A DNA stretch of 64,000 nt from Melampsora larici-populina 98AG31 (lineage: Eukaryota > Basidiomycota > Pucciniomycetes > Pucciniales > Melampsoraceae), in NCBI RefSeq assembly GCF_000204055.1, contig NW_006768788.1:447115-511114 (forward strand). The letters run 5' to 3'. The notes beneath the pieces were generated by a model that worked only from the letters and a program-made list of their open reading frames with translations, had not been told where the DNA came from and did not search any database. Positions 50,928 to 61,890 of this stretch are shown here, one piece after another. A program made the translations under genes and the position numbers. Numbering within the stretch: position 1 is the first letter of the stretch; each line of letters begins with the position of its first letter.

Positions 50928-51259
50928 TAGCCTCTTGCTCGAGGCACGAGGTGCAAGACATGTCCATGAATAGGGTAACTCGTAAGTTTAGGTAAAGCCA
51001 AGGGGACGGAAGGAATTTGGAATTACAGAATCCCAATCTGGAAACAATCTGTTCCAGAACGGGAAAAGGTCGTGCAACACATCTGAAGCAGAGAAGAAAG
51101 GATTCAGTAGAGAAGCTTTCCAACTTCTCCTGAGCAGACCTACTCCGCGTCTCCTTCCTGCAAGCATCTCTCCATTCTATCTTACTTCACTATTCACCAT
51201 TCACAATTTTAAAACTTGCTCCTAGTTATTTAGGAACATTACTTTACTAACAAAATTTT
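50928..51259 (+). repeat. Split direct repeat A2
   Basis: Second copy of the left terminus, directly abutting B1. After it comes a 67-bp spacer (51260-51326) that has no copy elsewhere in the element, then B2. Confidence 0.92.
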
Positions 51260-51326
51260 GCCTCCCACCCACCCTCAGGTAATGAAACGCTAGATGGTGA
51301 TCAAAAGGTGTACGTCGGTACACATA

Positions 51327-51553
51327 ACCCGTACGATGATACAATAGGTCTCTTCCAGGGAGACCTCTCGTTTCGATCCTTTTGTGAACCTCACCTAGCT
51401 ATCAGGCCCGCAGTAGGGAGAGTTCAAAAGGAACTATCCGTACAGGCGGCGCCTAACCCCCGTTGTTAATATCTTTCCTCACTTAGGTATAACCTAAGCA
51501 AGGAAAGAATGTACCCTTAAGGTATAAATGTTGAAGTTATAAATTGTAATGGA
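51327..51553 (+). repeat. Split direct repeat B2 (right terminus)
   Basis: A 227-bp copy of B without the MITE. It ends ..TTGTAATGGA; next base on is host DNA CTGAGAAATGAAGCC, whose continuation matches sister unit 1. Confidence 0.9.
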
Positions 51554-51596
51554 CTGAGAAATGAAGCCATTCCATCAACAAAGAATTCATTTTATA

Positions 51597-51885
51597 CACT
51601 GTGGAAAATACCTCGTAGCACGTCGATGTGCGCACACGACGAGATTTGAAAAAAAGGATAATGTTTTGTTGAAGTAAGTGTGCGCAAAGCAGCTCAGACC
51701 TGCATGATTGTCTCACGGAGGGCTTGCTTTCTGAGCACCTGGACAAAGGGATAGTCTTTGGATCCAAAGATCTGTTCAAAGGGAAAGTCTTCGGAGCCAA
51801 AGACCTGTTTAAAACTTCTATCATTCCACTATGACTTTCTTTTTGTGTGGTCAAGTCGAGGTGCTACCAAGAAATTTACACGGTG
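51597..51885. mobile_element. CACTA-like MITE, copy B (289 bp), ATA target duplication
   Basis: Same family as copy A. The left end CACTGTGGAAAATACCTCGT is followed by AGCACGTCGATGTGCGCACA. The right end, reverse complemented, reads CACCGTGTAAATTTCTTGGT followed by AGCACCTCGAC. Flanked by ATA (51594-51596 and 51886-51888). Sister units 1 and 3 show the empty site once (CATTCTATAATTACAAAC at about 42127; CATTGTATAACTACAAAG at about 53790). Confidence 0.88.
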
Positions 51886-52117
51886 ATAATTACAAGAAAA
51901 AGTTTCCTTTGAAAAGATGAAAAACATGTTTTGTTAAAAATCGTCGGTATATATACAATTTTGCAGAATTTTGCAATCTCAAATAAGATTACAAAATTCT
52001 TCTACCCGTTCCACCAATTCCACCTTTAGCCTAGCCCGTTTGACTCCACACACTGTGTACATGCTATTCAGGGTGAATTTGGATCAATACATAATTTGAA
52101 AACAATGAAAAGATCAA

Positions 52118-52769
52118 TTACGTACTGATGAAGGCCGCATTGGAAAGTGGGCAAAGGTACCTGTTGGTGGCCCCTGAATTCCAGCATTCTATAAAATGGG
52201 AGAGAGGACAGGTTTGAGAAGGACGAAATCTGTTAAATGAATTCCAATACTGGAGACTAAAGAGTAAAGAGTGGAAGGATAACTGACGAAAATTATCTCC
52301 GCTTGGAACAATAGCGTAACGGACACATTGTTGTACGCTCGTTCCTGGGGGACCACCGATGAGTCTACAACCACTCATTGATACCCATTTATGATCTATA
52401 GATGCCATGTTGATAAAGCACGAGTTTAGAAGAGGGTTAGGGGAACACGATTAAAGATCAACAAAGGAGCATCACAACTTACTGTCTTTCTGGCAATTGG
52501 CCGTTAGGCACTTCCAATATTTTTCTGTGTTATCACCCAGCTTTTGACCACACTCTTTTGAAAATGAAGTGGAAATTAGAGCTTGTTTCTTTAGGGGCAA
52601 TAAATGTGAATCCATTTTACTTACTTGCGTTTGATTCGAGGGTTAAGGTGCCAAATGATTCGGTACACACGACTGTCGTAAGTTTTTCTGAGAGTGTGAA
52701 AGCAAACTGTGTGATGCATATAGCAATGAATGCGATAAAAAACTTATGAGTGGATTGAAAGGAGGACAT
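52118..52769 (-). CDS. Small secreted Cys-rich protein, copy 2 (candidate effector)
   Basis: Four exons, 52769-52625, 52554-52483, 52395-52288 and 52188-52118, with GT-AG borders, sum to 396 nt, giving 131 residues. Signal peptide MSSFQSTHKFFIAFIAICIT then QFAFTLS. The mature part has 8 Cys: VVCTES, KCGQ, KYWKCL, ANCQ, SGCRLIGGPPG, QQCVRY, FQCWNS and YLCPL; all align with copy 3. It includes a W-x-C motif near the N-terminus of the mature chain, as reported in many rust and mildew secreted proteins. No known domain. The role (host interaction) is inference from secretion, size and copy number. Confidence 0.8.
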
Positions 52770-54009
52770 GTGTGTAAATGGAAAACAGATTGAAAAAGAT
52801 ATGAAAAAGATAGCATGCGATTGGGAGAGCGGTTGGAAACAGGCTTGAAATTTGGTAGAGCAGTATAAATAGCCACTTCGACCCACGGGGAAAGCCAGGG
52901 AAAGCCTTGGATAAGGCTGTAGAGCGGGGTTCATCAGGAATTTTGCGTAGTAGGGCGTAGTCTTGTCCTTCGCAACGCCTGTACTGTAATAATGGTTCTA
53001 CCCTTTTTTCTGTATTCCACAAGGTCGCTTACAGAGAATTTGAGCACAGCGTACGTGTCACGTGAACAAGGAGAGCTAGGCAGCCTAAGCACACACCAGC
53101 CAAGCTCTTCAAGAGGATCCATCAGAGATGCATGAGCGTGTCCAGTGAATTATAGAGGTTTTCGAAAGAGACAAATCTTTGCGAACGAAATGAAATGGAT
53201 TCAGATATTCTACATATATCATAATTCTCTTTTTCATCATAAGGTCTGACTCTAATTATCCCTTCATCAAGTATGTACTTCATTTGGAATTTCTTTTCCA
53301 GAAGCGAACTCATTTATCATGAATGGAATGCATTATGAGTATCAATGGCGTTGGGATAGATGAATACAATGATGGTAAAATGTTAATTTCTCCATCAACA
53401 AGATTTACTGCGTGTGCAACAATACGGGTGCAGTCACTTGCGCTGTCTGTGCTTAAGGCAAGATTTCATGATAAATCCAACTCGCAATGATACCTTGTGA
53501 TAGTACAGCTATCCATCTCTGACGTACAAGATCATCCAAGGCAAGAGTTATCATATATCTCTTGAATAATTTGGTGAAGGTGATCTGACAGATCTGGGTT
53601 TGTTTCCTGATCTTGAGAACCTTGACTCGAGTGTCGGCCGAGTTCCTGATCATAAGCACTTTTTATCTGATGCTTGCTTGTGGAATACATTTGATTGTCT
53701 AGAGTCCTAGACCACATTATTTGATCTGATGTGGCAGAGGAGGGGGGTATCAATTGTGAAATGGAGTTATCCCATCAAGAAACGATTTCATTGTATAACT
53801 ACAAAGAACGAAGAAAGCATTCAACATTATATACACAATTTTGGATTCGCAGAAAAGATTACAAAGATCTTCTGCCAATTGAACCAACTCCGCCAAAAGC
53901 CGGACCCGCAGGTCCCTTTTGCTCCGCACATTCTGTACATGCTAATGAGGGTGATGGACAAAGTGAATTGGGAATCAATACATAATTTGAAGACGATGAA
54001 AAATATACA

Positions 54010-54640
54010 TTACTTACTGATGTAGGGAACATCAAAAGGTGTGTAAGGGCAAAGGTACCTGTTGGTGCCCTCTGAATTCCAGCATTCTATAAGATTGGAG
54101 AAAGAAACGTTTTCAATGGTTAGAAGTTGTTGAGTGAATCCCCAATACCCTGGAGTCATTGAGAGAAGGATAACTGACGATAATTATCTCCTCTTGGAAC
54201 AAGAGCGTAACGCGAGCATTGTTGCGTACTCGTTCCTGGGGGACCACCGATGAGGATACAACCACTCATTGATACCCAAAGATTACCTATAGATGTCAAG
54301 TTGATAAAGCACGAGTTTAGAGAAAGGTTAGGGGTACTCAATTGAAGATCAACAAAGGAAGATCACAATTCACCATCTTTTTCGCACTTGGCCGCCGTGC
54401 AGTTCCATTGTTTGTCATCCTTATCACTACACGCTTTTAGAAAGAAAGCGGGCGTTTAGAGCCTGTTTCTTTGGGGGCAAAAGAGGTGAAACCATCGTAC
54501 TCACTTGCTTCTGATGTTGGCGTTGTGATACCAAATTGCTTTATACACTGGACTGTCGTGAGTTGTTGTGAGAGTGTGAAGGTAAACTGTGAGACACATG
54601 TAGCAATTGATAGAGCAACTATAGATTGGTAGGAGAACAT
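54010..54640 (-). CDS. Small secreted Cys-rich protein, copy 3 (candidate effector)
   Basis: Exons 54640-54505, 54433-54374, 54286-54179 and 54086-54010 sum to 381 nt, giving 126 residues. Signal peptide MFSYQSIVALSIATCVSQFT then FTLS. The 8 mature Cys match copy 2 one for one: VQCIK, TCSD, QWNCTA, AKCEK, SGCILIGGPPG, QQCSRY, QCWNS and YLCPY. Exon 3 is 108 nt in both copies and the splice phases are identical (1 at each border). Exon 1 and the region coding SGC-GGPPG-QQC are conserved while the surrounding residues vary widely. No family recognised. Confidence 0.8.
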
Positions 54641-56377
54641 GATGATCTATCCAGATGGAAAGGGGATTGAAAATGAAAAGAGATTCGGACAAAGCTGTAG
54701 AGCAGGCTTCTCAAGGAATTGGTCGAGTCTTGTCTTTCGCAGCACAACACTATTGCTGGTACTACATACCCTCTTATAAGTCGCGCAAAGTACCTTTACA
54801 GAATAGTTAAGTGTAGCTAGGCGCGTGAGTTGTTATGGAAAATTTGTATAGCGTGACAATTTTGTGTGCGGGGTCATTCTTTCATGATGCCATGTTCATC
54901 TAAATTCCTTATGGGGAAGAAGATTTTTCCACTGACTCTTACACCGGATAATCTGGTGCGAAGTCTCTAGACTCTTGGGTGGAAAGTTCAATCTCAGGGG
55001 GATATATTTTTCTTTTTTCACGCGGCGGAATTTTCATGGTGTAAAAAGTGGGTGTAAATTTTTGTACCCGGGCCCCATGTGCTCTTATAGTCAACAGAAT
55101 TTGTCTTTGGGTATTGTGACTAAAGCACGCATTGGAGTGCTACTTCCTTAGCTATGCATCCTTCCGCATCTCTCAGATTGTAAATCACCCCACTTCCAAG
55201 TCACACTCAATCAACGCTGTGAAAATGTAGCTTTTCCCACCTGTCTCAATCTTCACCATCATTGCCACTGTAGTTTGCTCAAAAAATATGACTTTAAAAA
55301 ACCTATCTGGTAGGCTCTTCTGCTATATCAAAATCCGTCCAAATCCTGGTCCCTCATCCTTCACTCTCATGACACATTCCTTTTTTTCTTTTTCAGATTG
55401 ATCTCCCGCCTGTGTACCAATGACTATCAGCATGAGGATCATTTTCTGTCGACTGTTTTCCATTTTTCCTGACCTATCCGGTCTAGTGGAATGGAGGAGA
55501 AAAGCCTTACCATGTGTACCTCATTCGACACAGTCGAGTACATAATTGATCCGATGGCGCCGCAGGACCTGGGAGAACACCAAAGTACTAAATTTGTTTG
55601 ATTGTCTAATCCATTCTACATGGTTGTCTTAGATTATAGTCTGCAAATGAACTTCAATCCATTAAAATCCTTTTACTTTTCCGCCATTCAGCACCCCAGA
55701 CTATCCAAGAGTTCAGCCGAACGCAGGGCTTAGTCTTGAGATTCATGATAAATCCGGTATGGTTGCTTCATCCAATGGATTTTTGTTGGCCCTCTTACTT
55801 TTATCAATGAGGTCATTGAGCTTCCGTGCGGAAATAATCAAATACATGTGCTTGAACCTTTTTCAAATCTTCAATGTGGATTATTTGTGTGTCATCATAT
55901 AGATACATAAATATATAGCTATGGCAGGCATTGGAGTTAGAGCAAAGATATGTTTTCATGACCATTCAATGGCCCATTTGAATAGCCCTTCAAGCAAAAT
56001 GAATGATCTGGATAGAAGTAGCATATCGGTCTGAGCCCTGATGACCCCGGGGCCACAATCTTCAATGCCGGTACCGAAGCAGACAAAACCCTACAAAACC
56101 TATCAACCTCGTTTTTGACAAAGTTCGCCATCACCAACTTATTCGCTCATGATCATTCTCAGATCAGTTTCCATCTAGACAAGCTTGCACGATGACGTCA
56201 AATGTGCTACGATGCTGAGCAATCAGCTTGATACAAGTTCAGAGTTGAAGAGAAACACTATGGTTAGAAATGAACTTAAGTTTTGGACTTTCGCCCAATT
56301 CTTTGAAAAACAAACCAATTCAATCTCTCTGTGTATCACATCCGCCTTCATCCCATCCTGAATCCTGATCAACAAAG
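54641..56377. other. Promoter side of copy 3 and right end of the array
   Basis: Contains the copy 3 upstream region (about 54641-54790, more diverged than in units 1 and 2), then about 1.5 kb without a gene. A fragment around 55720-55770 (TTCATGATAAATCC) resembles one in unit 2 (about 53465), so the array decays here. The last few hundred bases should hold the promoter of the AMP-binding enzyme gene. Confidence 0.5.
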
Positions 56378-58993
56378 ATGACGTCAGCTCAACGTATTTA
56401 TCCGTCTTTATTCGGTTCACTTCCTTATTTGCCTAAAGAACAAAATGCATGGGATTTTCTTATTTCAAACTTACCTGAAGGAAGTTTATCAAGTTCTGAA
56501 GCTTTCGGTGTGGATGTTTTGACTGTAAGTTTACGTGTGAAAACGAAATTGGATGAGCGTACATACCTTGACTCATCTATCTTATACAAAAAGGGTGTTA
56601 CTCGAACTTTGTCAGAAACAGTCGAAAGGGTTGAATGTTTGGCTAAAGCTTTAGTAAGGCATGTTAATAAATCTGGGAGTATGAAATCTGTTGGGATCCT
56701 ATCTCCAAATCATTTGGTATTTTTTCGATTTTCTATTTGACCTGCTCAATGATATTGCACGCTGATATTTAAACCTTTTGATATATGTATAACAGGACTA
56801 TCCGGTGATCATATATGCCTGTTTGGCTAGTGGGATTCCAGTAGCACCGATCTCAGCAACTGCAAGCGCTCTCGAAACGCGTCATTTATCTAAACTTGGA
56901 CAATGTGAAATCATTTTTGTTCATCCAAAATGTTTGGCGAATATCAAAGAAGCTGGTTATCCATTCGAAAAAATCGTCCTCATTGAACCTTCGATTGGAT
57001 GGAATGGTCCTACGTTAGAAGACTTTGTGAAGATGGGTGAAACGATGACTTCGATTAAATCTGGTGGGATCCATCCAACACCTTTACATGAAGTAGCTGT
57101 AATCCTTTTTTCGAGCGGTAGTACGGGTAACCCAAAAGGTATGCGTCTTCACTCTCGAAAGACCATTTAATGATCCGCATATACTCACATCCAGTTCCTA
57201 TCATCGTGCTACTTCTTCATTAAAGCGGTGATGTTGACTCACCGCAACATATGTTCAGCTCTTCAAGCAACTATGATCATGACCAAAGCCGGACTAGAAG
57301 CTGTAAGTTGACTGAATATCCCAATTACCAGAAACTAAATATATCATAAACTTTACAATTGAACCAACTTCAAATACTTGCTTCAGATGGCCAAGATAAA
57401 TCCTAATATGGCCCCTCAATTACCAGCGCGTCCGGTTGTCTTGGTTTTTCTTCCGAGTGAGTGATGTCAATTCAATTGTGCTTTTCATCTTGAATATAGT
57501 CAAGTCTTACAAACCCGTCTTGTGTGTCGTCTAATCTTCCAGTGAAGTGAGTTCATCTGATCAAAATCATGACAAATATTAGGTACTGATTGGACTCATC
57601 TCCTTGTGTCAGCCATGCATTCGGGTAAGTGCCTTTTCTACACAAAGCATTGCATGGGTTCATTGAATTTTCAACAGATTAATGACAGGAGTACTTCGAG
57701 CCATAATTTCCAATGCTGTGGTCTGTATCATGCCTAAGTGGGACTTCCTTCAAGCTATGCAAGCGATACCAAAGTAAGTTTTACGATTCCCTCAAGATGG
57801 ACTCATGACGCGTATACTTATCAAATCCTGTTTTGTTTTCTTCAGATATAAAGTGACCACATTGGCAATGGTACCTGCGATCGCCACTCAAATCCTTGCA
57901 CATCCTCAAGTACTACAGACCATTGATCTCTCATCCCTCACCGCAGTTTATGTTGGAGCATCAGCAATTTCTGTACCACAGAAACAAGCACTTCTTAAGT
58001 TATTGGCTTCTAGAGGTGCCAGAGGTGGTGATTCTGATGAATCTACTATGCCTAATGGATATGGAATGAGTGAAGTGAGCTTTCATTTATTTTTTATATT
58101 ATTTACAAGGATATCATGATTCAGATCAGGTTAATCATTGGATCGAAATCAGACTACCGTTAGTATTACTACATGGCCCCTGCAAGGTATGTTTGTTGAC
58201 CAAGAAGTTCATACTGCCAGTCTCGATGATTCTTATGGCGTATGTTTTTTGTCACGGACGTAGGATACCCATGTGGTCCAGCAAGACCTGGAACAATTGG
58301 TGTTCTTTTACCAGGACTCGAGGCTCGGATCATATCTGATGAATCCGACTCGGCTTCAGGCATAGATGCGCCATTGAATACGGCAGGTGAACTTTGGTTA
58401 AGAGGACCAATGATCATGAAAGGTTATCTCAATAATGAGATTGAAACTAAGAATGCACTTACGGAAGATGGTTGGTTTAAAACGGGTGATAAAGTCAGTG
58501 AAAATCTTTTCTGAAGATCTTTTCACAAAAGATTTCTGATGAATTGAATATTTTTTTTTGGAGAAAACAGATAAGAATGGAATCAGATGGCCAAATGTTT
58601 TATGTAGATAGAATCAAAGATACATTTAAAAATCGAGGATTACAAGTAGCACCATCGGAAATCTCAAGTTTGATTTTAAACCGATTTTCAGACTTGATTG
58701 CAGATATAGCTGTGATTGGAATCCCATCATCTGAAAGTAAAAGAGATATTGGAGAAGAAGCATGGGTATTTATTGTCTTAACACCTAAAGGACGTGAAAA
58801 TCATTTGAAAAAACAGATTGGAAAAGAAATTCAAGAGTTAGTTAAAAGAACTTTATCAAAACATAAATGGGTAGCTCAAGTTAGGGTTATGGATGAGTTT
58901 CCTAAAGGTCATACTCATAAGGTTTTAGTCAGAGAGATTAGAGATCAGGCTTTAAGATCTATTAACGAAAACAAACTTAAATCAAAGTTGTAG
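56378..58993 (+). CDS. AMP-binding acyl-CoA synthetase / 4-coumarate-CoA ligase-like enzyme
   Basis: Activates a carboxylic acid as acyl-AMP and then, probably, the CoA thioester (ANL superfamily knowledge); substrate unknown. The ATG at 56378 opens MTSAQRIYPSLFGSLPYLPK. Core motifs in order: SVGILSPNH, DYPVIIYACLASGIPVAPIS, the P-loop-like VILFSSGSTGNPKG then VMLTHRNI (split by an intron, about 57139-57228), TLAMVPAIATQILAHP, NGYGMSE (A5), GELWLRGPMIMKGYLNN, DGWFKTGDK (A7), FYVDRIKDTFKNRGLQVAPS (A8) and FPKGHTHKVLVREIRD, with the A10 Lys presumed near the end. About nine introns; TAG at 58993. About 580-620 residues, normal length. No peroxisomal SKL; the end KLKSKL is a weak PTS1-like tripeptide. 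Confidence 0.87.
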
Positions 58994-60028
58994 AAAACTT
59001 AAAGATTGTACTTTCTTATTCTGATAAACTGACTGTTTTGTGTTCTTGATTATAAGATGAAACATTTAACTTTTTGTACATGATATGAATGAAACAAAAA
59101 AAATCAATCTAATAAACTTGTGACAAATTTTGAAGATTATAAGCTTAGGAAATGGTTATACACATCTGCATGTAGGGAAATCATGCAACGGATTAGACAA
59201 TATCTTTAATAGCCCAACAGAAGCTAGTAGCTCACACTATGAATTTGTTGTTCAAAGGGTTCCAAAATCACCACCCCTTACTGGAGTTGAGATAACCAAC
59301 CAAGCAACATTCAATAGCACAATTGTCTGATTTGCAATGTTTTTCAGCAGGAACATGTACAAATGCCCAACTACCAAAGATTCAAATGTGATCTACTTGA
59401 GGTTTAAAACAGACATTGGTTCTGTTGAAGATTTCATGCCTGTGCTTGATATAGGTGTCTTGTTATAAAGTTCAGTTGCCTTGATGATCAAAAAGCCCCA
59501 AAAACATTGTGGTAATCCAAAATCCACAGGAAGAACCCGTGTTTCACCTTGAAAAGTCTGGTTATCCCCCTCTCAATCAAACTGTTCTGCCCATGAAAGT
59601 ATCCAATGAATAAATTTGTCTCTGTTCTTTGTTGTGCTTCTGAAATGTCTTTTTTCAATTTGGGCACTTGCTTCATTCTTGGATTTGAGGAGATACATGC
59701 GCATAAAAGTAGAGTAGATGTCCCTAATCTGCAGCAAGTACTTGGAACCAGAGATTGTTTTTACTGGATTTGGTTAGCTTCTTGGGCAAACCTACAAAAT
59801 ATTGATCTCTAATTAATTTACTTAAAGTTTGATCATTTGAATCACCAAACCGGCTATCCCGAGAGGAAGAATCACCTAACACAGCTGCAGCTTTGATATT
59901 GACAGGGCTAGCATGAAGAATCCATTTCCTGAATGATTTTTGCACTGTTGAAACCTTTGAAATATTTCTCCAAAGTTCCATTTATAGTGGGCAAGTTTTC
60001 TCTTTGCCTAGCGCATTAGTTCTGGGTT
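58994..60028. other. Intergenic, no gene supported
   Basis: About 1 kb after the AMP-binding gene. Overlapping frames on both strands (59606-59812, 59724-59981) carry no recognisable features. The left edge of the second retroelement is probably near 60030 but is not fixed. Confidence 0.45.
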
Positions 60029-60166
60029 ATATGTGTATCATTCACATATACCACCCTGGCTCTATCCGATGTGATTTACCCATCAGATAGAGCGGTACGG
60101 GATGGCGGCCGCAGGCCAGCCTGGTTTTGCGTGGGCCGGAAACCTTTCCTGCTCACGCAAAGACCA
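60029..60166. repeat. Three consecutive perfect hairpins near the 3' end of retroelement 2
   Basis: ATATGTG..CACATAT (about 60029-60050), CTCTATC..GATAGAG (about 60060-60093) and TTTGCGTG..CACGCAAA (about 60126-60161) follow one another. They lie beyond the recombinase stop, in the region where the element should end. Possible terminal or transcription-end structure; function inferred only. Confidence 0.5.
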
Positions 60167-60774
60167 AGACTGTTTGTTGCTAGACAGATGTGACCTACGG
60201 GTTTGTTTGGGCTCTCATCACCTCCCATGTGTCGTGGCTCGCAGCAAGACTCGGCATGGTGAGTTGTCCTAAACTCGATGGGAGCTACGGTCTGTGTTGT
60301 TGTTCACTCTCTCTCTTCTCACTCTCTTCCTCTCTCTCTCTCTTTTTTTTTTTTTTTCAACTTAACATTTGGAATGCTTGAACATATTTGGGTCTGGTCT
60401 CTCCTGGCTTATGTGGACTAAACCACGGTTTTGATTTGTTTACTTAGAGGGGAACTTGGATGGCTACAAATTTACTTTTTGGACTGTGTTAAAATTAGAA
60501 AAACCGACAAAAATCATTTCCCGTCGTCTTAGACGGACTATCTTACTTTGTACTTTTGCAAAGACCAAGACGTTTTTTAAAGTTTGTGTATTTTGGTGCG
60601 GCAGATCTCTTTCTACGTAACTCGGAACTTCACCGAAACTTTTCTGGTGGCTTGAACTCTAGGACTCCTGTATGCATTTGTGTATTTCCGGCTGTCAGTC
60701 GTGAGTAACCTTTCAAACTCCACTCGCTTGGAAATCCGCTTACCTGTTGCCCTTGACGTGTTTCGATCTGCGTC
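60167..60774 (-). other. Presumed 3' region of retroelement 2
   Basis: Non-coding. It holds a CT-rich tract ending in a T run (about 60307-60358; purine-rich on the element's own strand) and a 14-bp direct repeat GCAAAGACCAAGAC (60157-60170 and 60558-60571). No long A/B split repeats like those of element 1 are visible inside the window. Confidence 0.5.
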
Positions 60775-61890
60775 TCAGACGTTTCTCCTGTCTATTGACC
60801 ACAGGATATCCTTCGCTTCTCTTAGCTCCTCTGGTGAGTACTTTTTCAAATACGTATCTACCGCCTTGGACTTCCATCTTCCTTGTCTCATGATGCGTTC
60901 TTTTTCCCAGCCTAGATTCCAGCGCAGTGATGCTCCGCCCACTCTGAACGAGTGTCCTGACCAGCCTCCCACCTTCACGCCTCCTACACCCCAACGAGTC
61001 TCCAATTCGTTTACGAACAATTGTCGCGATAGTGGAACTCTCTGTTTTCCTCTTCCGAAACCGAATAGTGGTTCGTCTGGCTTGTAGGAGGGATTTTGGG
61101 TTATCAGCCTTTCCAGCGCTGCGACCGGGTCTAGGATCGATGGTTGCGATGGTATCCGTATGATTTGGACCTCTCCGGGTCTGGCGGTTTTCGCTCTCCA
61201 TAGGGTAAGTATTGCCACCTTCTTTTCTCCTGAGCCTTCGAAATTCAGGTCGCCAAAAGTTAACATTCCGTCTTTCCTCGTTTGGCGTGTGATCTCTCCT
61301 AGCCGCATCATTCCCCAGAACGCTACCAGGGCTGCTGAGGCTACCGCTTCTTGCACGTCTGTCCTTCCGGCATAATCGCATACTAAACCGGTCAACTCTC
61401 TAAGCATTATTGGGATCTTCTCGTTGTTCTCGACGTTGTCTGGGTTGCTCGCGGCCTGTTCGAGAGAGTTCTTCTCTTCCTCCCGTTCGGTAGCACATAG
61501 TAAGGCGTCTATGATCAGTTGGTCTAGTTGTGGAGGGATCAGTTTTGTCGCCATTTGCCAGGCTCGCAAACCCGCCAGGTATTTGATGATGGTCCCGGAT
61601 TTGATAAGTCTCTTCGCTTCCGTTTCTCTCTCTGCGCTTGACTGACCCGCCCATACTATGAAACCGTAGATATCTACTGCTTTAACCGGTATGGCCTTCT
61701 CCCAATCTTTGTTCTGATCCTCTATGTACTCTTTGAACTTTGCTACTGCGCTGCTGTAACCATTTAGAGTGGAGTCTGCCCAAGCGCCTCCTACCATATG
61801 GCTTGCGATTTGCCTCGTTTCGTCATCTTCGATTTGATTCACGGCCTCCTTGAAATTCGGCCGACCTCCGTTTTTGTTGGATCTTGGCAT
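60775..61890 (-). CDS. Tyrosine recombinase of retroelement 2
   Basis: 371 residues, MPRSNKNGGRPNFKEAVNQI from the ATG at 61890. Core-binding part STLNGYSSAVAKFKEYIEDQ; catalytic residues in FWGMMRLGEIT (Arg), GHSFRVGGASLRW (HxxR) and QGRWKSKAVDTYLKKY (nucleophile Tyr). Uninterrupted. It starts inside the 3' end of the RT gene, so translation by re-initiation, frameshift or splicing is implied. Confidence 0.9.
   Translation of the reverse strand: MPRSNKNGGRPNFKEAVNQIEDDETRQIASHMVGGAWADSTLNGYSSAVAKFKEYIEDQNKDWEKAIPVKAVDIYGFIVWAGQSSAERETEAKRLIKSGTIIKYLAGLRAWQMATKLIPPQLDQLIIDALLCATEREEEKNSLEQAASNPDNVENNEKIPIMLRELTGLVCDYAGRTDVQEAVASAALVAFWGMMRLGEITRQTRKDGMLTFGDLNFEGSGEKKVAILTLWRAKTARPGEVQIIRIPSQPSILDPVAALERLITQNPSYKPDEPLFGFGRGKQRVPLSRQLFVNELETRWGVGGVKVGGWSGHSFRVGGASLRWNLGWEKERIMRQGRWKSKAVDTYLKKYSPEELREAKDILWSIDRRNV

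Larger units (their letters stand above)
43500..51553 (+). mobile_element. Ngaro/PAT-like tyrosine-recombinase retrotransposon with split direct repeats
   Basis: An 8.05-kb element in the order A1 - ORF1 - RT/RNase H - tyrosine recombinase - B1 - A2 - B2. A (332 bp) and B (about 230 bp) each occur twice as direct repeats, and B1 touches A2 exactly, as the join of a circular intermediate (B2 to A1) would. This is the hallmark of Ngaro/PAT elements. The DNA flanking both ends reads as one continuous segment matching sister unit 1, and no target duplication is visible, as expected for recombinase-mediated insertion. The RT frame is broken; the recombinase frame is open. A 945-base N gap lies between ORF1 and RT. 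Confidence 0.9.
42040..55780. repeat. Tandem array of three diverged segmental duplications
   Basis: Unit 1 spans about 42040-43436, unit 2 about 43437-53690 (inflated by an 8-kb retrotransposon and a 289-bp MITE), and unit 3 about 53691-55780 (right limit vague). Each has the same order on the minus strand: promoter region, secreted-protein gene, downstream DNA. Shared landmarks include TTGATTGTCTAG at the unit borders and CTTCGCAACGCCTGTACTGT upstream of genes 1 and 2 (about 42967 and 52970), where the similarity is high over about 250 bp. Unit 3 is the most diverged upstream. Borders are approximate. Confidence 0.8.

Noticed and set aside
43500..51259. A1 and A2 as LTRs of an LTR retrotransposon
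   Set aside because: Sequence continues past A2 to B2, B is also duplicated, there is no integrase, and a tyrosine recombinase is present; the order fits split direct repeats.
52617..53022. Longer N-terminal extensions upstream of secreted-protein copy 2
   Set aside because: They run into the promoter region conserved with copy 1; the start at 52769 gives the signal peptide shared by all copies.
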